Origin: Deinococcus ruber
GTDB lineage: Bacteria; Deinococcota; Deinococci; Deinococcales; Deinococcaceae
Assembly (NCBI RefSeq): GCF_014648095.1
Contig: NZ_BMQL01000006.1
Span: 124,001-188,000 of the forward strand
Direction of reading: 5' to 3'
Length of the DNA stretch: 64,000 nt
Under the pieces are notes generated by a model. It was not told where the DNA came from. It worked only from the letters and a program-made list of their open reading frames with translations, and ran no database searches. This document shows, piece after piece, positions 55,317-61,604 of the stretch; within the stretch, counting starts at the first letter, position 1, and every line of letters starts with the position of its first letter. A program made the translations under genes and the position numbers.

Positions 55317-55739
55317 ATGTCGGCTGAGTTTCCTCACCTGAATGCCGGGGGCGTGGCGGCACAGGTTGATGTGCCGCGCCTGCGGCCCAACCGGGTCAGC
55401 CGTCTTTGGCAGCAACTGACACCGGATGTCCACGCGCTTCTGAGCGAAATCGAAGGCTCCTTCGGACAACAGCTGTCACCGGACGCGGCCCAGCTGAACC
55501 GTGCGGCGCAGGCCACAGCGCTGTGCCGCACCTTTCAGGACGCCTGGGATCAGGAGCGCATGGACCTGGGTACGCTGTGGGCCCTGGACGCCTTGACCGA
55601 CCAGCTGAATCTGGCACCGACCCTGCAGTGCCGGGCCGCCCTGGAAACCATCTACGATCATCTGCGGCGTCTGGTGGAACTCATCTACGAGGAACTGTCG
55701 TGCACAGACGCCGTGCAGTCCGGGCCTGAACAGGGCTGA
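55317..55739 (+). CDS. Hypothetical helical protein
   Basis: About 140 residues, starting at ATG 55317 (MSAEFPHL); a GTG at 55284 would add 11. The sequence is mostly amphipathic helix (QQLTPDVHALLSEIEGSFGQ, RAALETIYDHLRRLVELIYE). No membrane segment, signal or known domain is seen. It lies between two large regulator genes and may be a small partner of one of them. Confidence 0.5.
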   Translation: MSAEFPHLNAGGVAAQVDVPRLRPNRVSRLWQQLTPDVHALLSEIEGSFGQQLSPDAAQLNRAAQATALCRTFQDAWDQERMDLGTLWALDALTDQLNLAPTLQCRAALETIYDHLRRLVELIYEELSCTDAVQSGPEQG

Positions 55740-55976
55740 CGTCGGGCTGCCGACAGCGTAGTGAAGACAGAGAAGGATGAAACAGGGGCCTGCTGGCAGT
55801 TTCTGGATGAGACGGGGGTCTTGTAGAGTGTCCTATCAACTTTTTCCGGCTCCCGGATGGGCAGCAAAGCCCCGCTTCTCGACCAGAGCAGCGCCCGCGA
55901 ATCACGCTCCCCGCCTGACCCTCTGTTCCGAGGACTGCAAGGCGATCTTGTACCGAAGCAGCCTGAGGGTGTTCGT

Positions 55977-58463
55977 ATGGTGATTCCGCGCCCGTATGTG
56001 CAGCGCTGGATGGAGGCCAGGAGTCTGAAGTTCACGGCTCCGGTGGTGCTCGAAGACGACGGTGCTTCAGGCGCGTCTTCCTTTATCGACGTGGCTGCCA
56101 CGCCGCAGCGCCCGCTGATCTGGCTGGAGGCCGTGGACGGCGATCAGCACGATCCGCTGCTGCTGGGAAACAAGCTGGCTGAAGCCGTTTCGCGGGCACT
56201 GAACGTTCAGCTGTTCGGGTACGGCATGCCCTGGACGTACGGTACCGAAATGTTACGGCGTTCGGTCCACCGGCTCGGCCCCTGGACCCTGGCGCTGAGT
56301 GGGGCCGAGCATGCGCCGCTGCTGGCGCGAACGCTGCTGTCGCTGCACGACGGCCAGAGCATCACGCTGCTCCAGACCGGCCAGCCGCTGCCGCAGGACG
56401 TGCTGTACCGCAGTGTCACCCGGCTGGGCGCTGAAGAGCTGCGCGTCACACCGCAGGAGCTGCTGACATGGTTGACACACCGCGCCCACGATCCACAGGC
56501 GCTGCTGGATCTGCACGCCCGCTGCCAAGGACAGTTCCGGCCCCTCATGAGCCACCTGGCGCGGCTGCTGGCTCTGCCGACCCCGGCAGAACCCTCGCCC
56601 ACAGGCCCGCGCTTCATGCCGGGCGATGGCGTGGAAGTTGACCCGCAGCGCCTGCTGGCTGCCCTGGTGCATCAGAAGCGCTGGAACGAGGCGCTCGAAA
56701 TCGCGGTGGCGATCCAGCCAGCCTGCGTACCCACCCTGCTGGTGCATGCTGGCCCGCAGTACCACGAGCGCGGCCTGCATCCCAGGCTGTACGAGTTGCT
56801 GGGCAGATTGCCCGACGACCTCATCGGCAGCGAAACAGTGCTGCGGTGGCGGTACTCAGCGGCGCTACGACTCGGTGCCGCCGCGCCACTCCGCCCGGTG
56901 ATCCAGACCTTTCTGGCCGAACACGAGGCCCCGGAACTCCGGGCGCTGTATGCGGGCACTGCCCTCACGCTGGAGCACCGCAAGGACGAGATTCGCCGGG
57001 CTGCACAGGCCCAGACCACGCCGCTGACGCTGTACTATCACGGCCTCTCGTTAGCAGAGGAAGCGCCTCAGGAAGCGCTGGCGGTGCTGCGAGACAGCGT
57101 GGAGAGCGCTGAACATGTCGGCACGCCTCACGACGTCGTTCGCAATGTCCAGGCGCTGGCGGCCACCTGTACCCAGGCGGGACAGTACCTTCATGCCCTG
57201 CACTGGACCGGTTACGCCCTGCGGCAGTACGACCACAACAGGCTCGGTGACTGGCAGCGCCGCCTCTCGGCGCTGAACGAATGGGCGTATACCAGTCTGC
57301 TGTGCGGGCGGCTCGGGGGCGTTGCCGAAACGCTGGCCGCTGCCGAAGACGAGCTGCGGGCCGGTGCGCCGCAACTGACCTCGATCTTCACGACCACGCT
57401 GGGCGACCACGCGCTGGTCAGAGGCGACGCGCTGGCGGCACTGCGGCATTACGAGCATGCCCGCCGCAGCCATCCGCGCACCCACCAGGGGTGGAGCAGC
57501 ACCCAGCTGGTCCGGGCGCTGGTCGAACTGGGGCAGCCGGAACAGGCGCTCGCCCGAGCGGAAGAGGCCTACTCGCTCACCCAGCACGAGGCGGCGAGTT
57601 ATGCCCGCTGGTCTACGCTGGCACTGGGAATGGCCCTGGCGTATGTCAGGCCAGCGCAGGCGATTGCCCACCTCGAAGCGGCCATGAACGCCTTCGAGCG
57701 GCCCCTGAAAGCCGACACCCTGGTGCGGGCCGCCGCGCACCTGGCCTACGCGTATCTGCAACAGCGGCAGCGCGATCAGGCCGTTGCTGCCCTGGCACGG
57801 GTCGAGCCGTATCTTCAGGAACTCGGAGATTCGGGACGGCTGCTGCTGGGCGGCCCTCTGACGCTGTTTGCCGACGTGTGGAACCTGACCGCGCCCCCGG
57901 CGGGCCTGTCGCTTCAGCTGCTGGGGTCTGCCGAGGTGCGCTGGGCCGACCGCACACTGAAGCTTCAGCGCCGACAGCTGGAAATGCTGGTGCTGATGAC
58001 TCTGCGCCCGGAGGGATTGGGGGGCGACCGCTTCGTATCGCTGCTGTACCGCGACGAACTGGCCGCACGCTCCTCACTGAAGGCTGGATTATCGCGCCTC
58101 CGCGACCTGATTCCCATCGGTTCGCAGCCCTACCGCCTGCTGACCCCGGTCCGCGCCGATTTCGTAGAAGTCATGTCACTGCTTCAGGCCGGGCAGGTGG
58201 CCGAGGCGGTGCGCCGCTACGCCGGGCCACTTCTGCCCGACTCGGACGCGCCCGGCATCGTGGAATACCGGGAACTGCTGGACGAGACACTGAAACGTGC
58301 CGTCATCGCTCACCGCGATCCGGCCCTTCTGACACACCTCGCCTCGGTTCTCCGCGACGATCTGGAGATCTGGGAAGCGGCGGCAGACCGCATGACCACC
58401 CACGATCCGCAGCGCCCGCTGGCACTGTCCAGAATTCAGCAGCTCCGGCAGGAACTGGCATAA
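55977..58463 (+). CDS. Large TPR regulator with C-terminal winged-helix (SARP-like) domain
   Basis: The 828-residue product has an N-terminal region (1-230) that follows the layout of STAND regulators but shows no Walker A motif. TPR-like repeats (about 240-630) follow, then a C-terminal winged helix from about 643 (LQLLGSAEVRWADRTLKLQ, LEMLVLMTLRPEGLGG, SSLKAGLSRLRDLIP) and a helical tail. It looks like a relative of the 51979 protein that has lost its ATPase. GAGGGT precedes ATG 55977; the frame upstream of it is not protein-like. It faces the radical SAM operon across a strong terminator. Confidence 0.78.
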   Translation: MVIPRPYVQRWMEARSLKFTAPVVLEDDGASGASSFIDVAATPQRPLIWLEAVDGDQHDPLLLGNKLAEAVSRALNVQLFGYGMPWTYGTEMLRRSVHRLGPWTLALSGAEHAPLLARTLLSLHDGQSITLLQTGQPLPQDVLYRSVTRLGAEELRVTPQELLTWLTHRAHDPQALLDLHARCQGQFRPLMSHLARLLALPTPAEPSPTGPRFMPGDGVEVDPQRLLAALVHQKRWNEALEIAVAIQPACVPTLLVHAGPQYHERGLHPRLYELLGRLPDDLIGSETVLRWRYSAALRLGAAAPLRPVIQTFLAEHEAPELRALYAGTALTLEHRKDEIRRAAQAQTTPLTLYYHGLSLAEEAPQEALAVLRDSVESAEHVGTPHDVVRNVQALAATCTQAGQYLHALHWTGYALRQYDHNRLGDWQRRLSALNEWAYTSLLCGRLGGVAETLAAAEDELRAGAPQLTSIFTTTLGDHALVRGDALAALRHYEHARRSHPRTHQGWSSTQLVRALVELGQPEQALARAEEAYSLTQHEAASYARWSTLALGMALAYVRPAQAIAHLEAAMNAFERPLKADTLVRAAAHLAYAYLQQRQRDQAVAALARVEPYLQELGDSGRLLLGGPLTLFADVWNLTAPPAGLSLQLLGSAEVRWADRTLKLQRRQLEMLVLMTLRPEGLGGDRFVSLLYRDELAARSSLKAGLSRLRDLIPIGSQPYRLLTPVRADFVEVMSLLQAGQVAEAVRRYAGPLLPDSDAPGIVEYRELLDETLKRAVIAHRDPALLTHLASVLRDDLEIWEAAADRMTTHDPQRPLALSRIQQLRQELA

Positions 58464-58470
58464 ACAGAGC

Positions 58471-58506
58471 AGCAGGCCCACACGGACTCAACCGTGTGGG
58501 CCTGCT
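58471..58506. terminator. Strong bidirectional terminator
   Basis: A perfect 15-bp stem, AGCAGGCCCACACGG (58471-58485) with CCGTGTGGGCCTGCT (58492-58506), closes a 6-base loop. It lies between convergent genes, seven bases after the regulator stop and 14 bases after the peptide stop on the other strand. Short T-rich tails are present on both sides. Confidence 0.8.
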
Positions 58507-58520
58507 GTTTGCCTGTTCTC

Positions 58521-58682
58521 TCAGTGCAGGGGAAGCGGCGGCAGGGGGATCACCACCGTCACGACACTTCCATCGAGGTGAACGCCGCCGCCCGGCAGCC
58601 CCGCCCCGCCACTCTCGGCACGGGCAGATGAGGCGAACACGACACCGAGCAGAAGCGTGACATACAGCAGGGTCTGTTTCAT
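58521..58682 (-). CDS. Small exported peptide overlapping the radical SAM gene
   Basis: The 53-residue product has a clear Sec signal (MKQTLLYVTLLLGVVFASS, cleavage after ARA at 22), leaving a 31-residue mature peptide: a Gly-rich start and a hydrophobic, Pro-rich end (VVTVVIPLPPLPLH). Its ATG overlaps the stop of the radical SAM gene (ATGA), so production is coupled to that enzyme. It could be a substrate, an accessory peptide or an immunity factor. No family was recognised. Confidence 0.6.
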   Translation of the reverse strand: MKQTLLYVTLLLGVVFASSARAESGGAGLPGGGVHLDGSVVTVVIPLPPLPLH

Positions 58683-60010
58683 GCGAGCACCTCGAGTTCC
58701 TGAAAGCCCTCTACAGGGGCGAGCGTCAGCGGGAGGAATTTCTTGAAGTTGCGTTTCACGTCCGGGCAGGGCTGCTCCCCGGTGTTCATCTTGTCGAGGG
58801 GGCACGCAGCTCCGTGACACGATGGCCGAATGGCGCACGACTGGCAGGTGGTGTCGATCAGGGCATTGTCCTGCACCCAGGGTAACAATTTTTCGCGGTC
58901 GAGCAGCAGGGTGCCGTCGGCATGCAGTTGCCCGACGTGGTTGCGTTCATCGTCCAGGGCGACCGTGCACTTCACCACCTGCCCCGACGTGCGAATAGCG
59001 AAGGAGTTGCCACGGGCCGCGTAGCACACGCTGCCAAAGGGATTGAGATTGGCGTGCAGCATGCCCAGACCGCAGCTTTTGGCGTGTTCGTACAGCGGCA
59101 GAGCGCGGTCGAAGCCGTCGTCCATGCCGTACACGTTCAGCTGTTCGTCCTGTTCGCCGCCCCAGCGCCCGACCGGATGGGCGTGCAGTTTGAAGCGCGG
59201 ATCGTACCCGAACGTCTCTCCGAGCGTGCTGATGAAGGCGGGCGCGTCGTCGTAGTTGTCCGGGCTGAAGTTGATTCGCAGGGTGCAGGTAAAATCGAGG
59301 TTCGAGTCTTTCAGAAACAGCAGGTTGGCCCAGATGGTATCGAAGGTCGGGCCACCGCCCTGAAGCATCCGGGTGCGGTCATGGACGGCTGCCGGGCCGT
59401 CCAGCGTGATCTGGAAGTCGCGCAGCCCGTTCTCGATCAGGGCGGGTGCCAGCTCGGGGGTCAGGTAATACCCGTTGGTGGTGGCGTGCGCCATGTACTT
59501 GAAGCCGTGTTCCTGACTGACAGCGGTGAAGTGTTCCGACAGTTCCTGCACAACTTCGTGGGCGTACAGCGGTTCGCCGCCAAACCACGAGATCGACAAC
59601 AATTTCAGCCCCGGCCCCCGCTGGCTTACCAGCCGCTTGACGCCCTCGCGCACTTCCGGGCGCATGCTGCCGTGCTTGAACTTCTCGTAGCAGTAGGTGC
59701 AGCGGAAGTTGCACTGCTCGGTCGAAAACAGAATCAGGTGCAGTACGTCGTCGCGGAAGAAGGCCGACATCTGATGCCGGGTCGCCCGGGCGATCTCGTC
59801 GATGTCGTTCGGCACCAGATGTCCGTCTTTCAGCAGCAGGGCCGCCAGCGGATCGCTCAGGTCTGGCTGACTGCGCCGCAGCAACTCCAGCGCACGCGAC
59901 GGGTACAGACCGCCGCTGCCCGTGAAGGTGTTCTGGAGATAGACTCCGTCTTCCTGGCGGGCCTGAAGCGTGTAGCGGGAACGCTTGAGCGGTGCTTCTG
60001 ACGCGGTCAT
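58679..60010 (-). CDS. Radical SAM/SPASM peptide maturase
   Basis: The 443-residue product has an N-terminal extension (about 1-90), the radical SAM cluster C100-x3-C104-x2-C107 (STEQCNFRCTYCYEKF), ISWFGGEPL, ATTNGYYLT and FQITLDGP. The C-terminal SPASM region is rich in Cys (SVCYAARGNSF, VVKCTVALD, CQSCAIRPSCHGAACPL). SPASM enzymes use auxiliary iron-sulfur clusters to cross-link or epimerise peptide substrates. The precursor peptides at 61099 and 61337 or the small peptide at 58521 are candidate substrates. AGGAGG precedes ATG 60010, which overlaps the stop of the flavin enzyme gene (ATGA). Confidence 0.9.
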   Translation of the reverse strand: MTASEAPLKRSRYTLQARQEDGVYLQNTFTGSGGLYPSRALELLRRSQPDLSDPLAALLLKDGHLVPNDIDEIARATRHQMSAFFRDDVLHLILFSTEQCNFRCTYCYEKFKHGSMRPEVREGVKRLVSQRGPGLKLLSISWFGGEPLYAHEVVQELSEHFTAVSQEHGFKYMAHATTNGYYLTPELAPALIENGLRDFQITLDGPAAVHDRTRMLQGGGPTFDTIWANLLFLKDSNLDFTCTLRINFSPDNYDDAPAFISTLGETFGYDPRFKLHAHPVGRWGGEQDEQLNVYGMDDGFDRALPLYEHAKSCGLGMLHANLNPFGSVCYAARGNSFAIRTSGQVVKCTVALDDERNHVGQLHADGTLLLDREKLLPWVQDNALIDTTCQSCAIRPSCHGAACPLDKMNTGEQPCPDVKRNFKKFLPLTLAPVEGFQELEVLA

Positions 60011-60963
60011 AGGTAGCCTCCTGGTTGAGCGGGAATACGTGCCGGTGGAACCGACACCTTCAGCATGGCGTCGGCAATCAGGGTGTACGAGTCGATCCGG
60101 GCCTGTGCGCCGTGCAGCACGCTCAGCAGCAGCAGTTCGTCGGCGTCGTAGCGCCGTGCGAGGGCCGTCAGCGCCGCCCGCACCGTTGCCGGATCGCCCA
60201 CCACCAGCCGTGGATACAGGTCCAGAGCGTTGCCGCCCAACGGGGGGAGATGGTCGGGGGGCGGCACCGGTGCTCCGTGCGGCGCGGTGCCCTGGGCCGA
60301 GAAATACGCCCCGTGACTGGCCGCGAGATGAAGGGCGAGAGGCATACTTTCGGCGCAGACCACCGCCACCGCCAGCGAGACGGCTGGCCGGGCATGGCGA
60401 AGCGCACTGAACTCGCGGCGATACTGCGTGAGTGGGGCCGGGTCGCCCACGACATTGCCCGACCCGTAATACCATCCCAGCCGGGCGGCGGTCTGGGCGC
60501 TGCGCGAACTGCTGCCCAGCACCCAGGCATCCACCTGCGTACCGAGCGTGTGCAGGGCGTCTTGAAGCGCGTCGATGCGGCCCTCTATGGGGCCGCCCCC
60601 CAGCCGGGCCGCCACATCGTCAGACGCGCCGTGTCCACTGGCGACACCCAGATCGATGCGGCCCGGATACAGCGAGCCGAGCATCCCGAACGTCTCGGCC
60701 ACATGCCACGGCGCATGATGACGCAGCACCACCCCGCCGGAGCCGACCCGGATACGCTGCGTATGAGCAGCGACGCTGGCGACCAGCACGGCGGGAGCTG
60801 GACACGCCGCCGCGTCCTGAATGTGGTGCTCGGCGTACCAGATCCGGTGGTAGCCGAGCTGGTCGGCGCACTGTGCAAGGCGAACGGCAGCGTGAAGAGC
60901 CTGGTCGGGACGCTGCCCGGCCATTATCGGAACTGGATCCAGAATGCTGAGCTGCACCGTCAT
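60007..60963 (-). CDS. Luciferase-like (LLM) flavin-dependent oxidoreductase
   Basis: The 318-residue product is a TIM-barrel LLM protein: LGYHRIWYAEHH, RIRVGSGGVVLRHHAPWHVAE, LYPGRIDLGVASGHG and VLGSSSRSAQTAARLG are family segments. LLM enzymes use FMN or F420. In some lanthipeptide pathways an LLM-type enzyme (LanJC) reduces dehydroalanine, a role that would fit the LanB genes opposite; a monooxygenase role is equally possible. The ATG at 60963 belongs to the second copy of a 17-bp tandem duplication; the first copy at 60980 has the AGGAGG but runs into a stop after six codons. Confidence 0.85.
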   Translation of the reverse strand: MTVQLSILDPVPIMAGQRPDQALHAAVRLAQCADQLGYHRIWYAEHHIQDAAACPAPAVLVASVAAHTQRIRVGSGGVVLRHHAPWHVAETFGMLGSLYPGRIDLGVASGHGASDDVAARLGGGPIEGRIDALQDALHTLGTQVDAWVLGSSSRSAQTAARLGWYYGSGNVVGDPAPLTQYRREFSALRHARPAVSLAVAVVCAESMPLALHLAASHGAYFSAQGTAPHGAPVPPPDHLPPLGGNALDLYPRLVVGDPATVRAALTALARRYDADELLLLSVLHGAQARIDSYTLIADAMLKVSVPPARIPAQPGGYL

Positions 60964-60980
60964 CTGAGCTGCACCGTCAT
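60947..60980. repeat. 17-bp perfect tandem duplication at a gene start
   Basis: CTGAGCTGCACCGTCAT occurs at 60947-60963 and again at 60964-60980. On the minus strand each copy begins with ATG. The copy nearer the Shine-Dalgarno sequence opens a six-codon frame (MTVQLR) whose TGA overlaps the ATG of the second copy. Confidence 0.9.
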
Positions 60981-61014
60981 CCTTGTCCTCCTGGCCCTCA
61001 GAAGACCAGGGAAA

Positions 61015-61060
61015 GGGTTGCCAGGGGGTTGCCGGAAGGGACGTAACCCGGCGGTAACCC
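61015..61060. promoter_or_regulatory. Phased repeats in the divergent promoter of the peptide locus
   Basis: GGGTTGCC occurs at 61015-61022 and 61026-61033, exactly 11 bp apart. GTAACCC occurs at 61043-61049 and 61054-61060, again 11 bp apart, and is the near reverse complement of the first motif. Two direct-repeat pairs thus face in opposite orientations between the flavin enzyme/radical SAM operon and the precursor/LanB operon. This is the usual form of SARP-type activator sites. Confidence 0.7.
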
Positions 61061-61098
61061 TGGGCCTGCTGAACTGTGTGCCAGGAGGTGATGCACGA

Positions 61099-61275
61099 AT
61101 GAGTCAAGCGCCCAACCGGTCCAGAGAACAGCCGGCTTCCTCTGAAGGAACACCGAGCGAAACACCGCCTTCGGAAAAGATCGTTGAGGTTCCGCTGATC
61201 CCGCCTGACGTGGGAATCATCGAGCCTGGCCTTGATGAAGAAGGAATCATCATCGACATCATGTGTAGAGGCTGA
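61099..61275 (+). CDS. RiPP precursor peptide A
   Basis: The 58-residue peptide has a Ser/Pro/Glu-rich N-terminal half as probable leader and a hydrophobic acidic C-terminal part ending LDEEGIIIDIMCRG, with its only Cys at 56. There is no signal peptide. AGGAGGT lies nine bases before ATG 61099. It is the first gene of an operon with precursor B and LanB. The last Ser is at 25, so no Ser/Thr lies near the Cys, which is unusual for a lanthipeptide core. It shares the EEG...DI...C pattern with precursor B. Confidence 0.72.
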   Translation: MSQAPNRSREQPASSEGTPSETPPSEKIVEVPLIPPDVGIIEPGLDEEGIIIDIMCRG

Positions 61276-61336
61276 AGTTCAGGCAGGCCGCATCCCATTC
61301 CCGCAGCACTTCCCCATATTCCACGAGGTGATCATC

Positions 61337-61522
61337 ATGGCAGACGAAAGCAAGAAGGCGAAACTCGACCTGAAGTCGCTCGAACTCACCCCTGACGGCA
61401 AGGTGGTCATCGACGATCCCGAGCTGTTCACTGCCCTGAGCGACCTGAAGGCCAAAGGCGAGGTCGAGGAAGAGGGCATGACCGATATCAACATCTACAG
61501 GTGTGGTTCAGCCGCGCTGTAA
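61337..61522 (+). CDS. RiPP precursor peptide B
   Basis: The 61-residue peptide has a charged leader-like part (MADESKKAKLDLKSLELTP, IDDPELFTALSDLKAKG) and ends EEEGMTDINIYRCGSAAL. The single Cys is again at 56, with Thr49 and Ser58 beside it as possible dehydration sites. The LDLKSLEL stretch resembles the leader segment recognised by lantibiotic dehydratases (for example FNLD in nisin). GAGGTGA precedes ATG 61337. A strong hairpin separates it from the LanB gene. Confidence 0.8.
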   Translation: MADESKKAKLDLKSLELTPDGKVVIDDPELFTALSDLKAKGEVEEEGMTDINIYRCGSAAL

Positions 61523-61536
61523 ATCAACACGCACCT

Positions 61537-61576
61537 GCAAACAGGCCTCAAGGATCGTTCCCTGGGGCCTGTTTGC
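61537..61576 (+). terminator. Attenuator-like hairpin between precursor B and LanB
   Basis: GCAAACAGGCC (61537-61547) pairs perfectly with GGCCTGTTTGC (61566-61576) over 11 bp. It lies 14 bases after the precursor stop and before the LanB Shine-Dalgarno sequence. There is no T run, consistent with partial read-through giving more peptide than enzyme mRNA. Confidence 0.7.
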
Positions 61577-61604
61577 TGATCTTCCTTCTGTCTCTGGAGG
61601 TTCC

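Noticed and set aside
60025..61098. Long plus-strand frame leading into precursor A
   Set aside because: It is antisense to the flavin enzyme and crosses the divergent promoter; only the last 58 codons after the Shine-Dalgarno sequence are likely translated.
61091..61102. ATG at 61091 (MHE) as start or leader of precursor A
   Set aside because: It lies only one or two bases after the Shine-Dalgarno sequence, too close for initiation; ATG 61099 has normal spacing.
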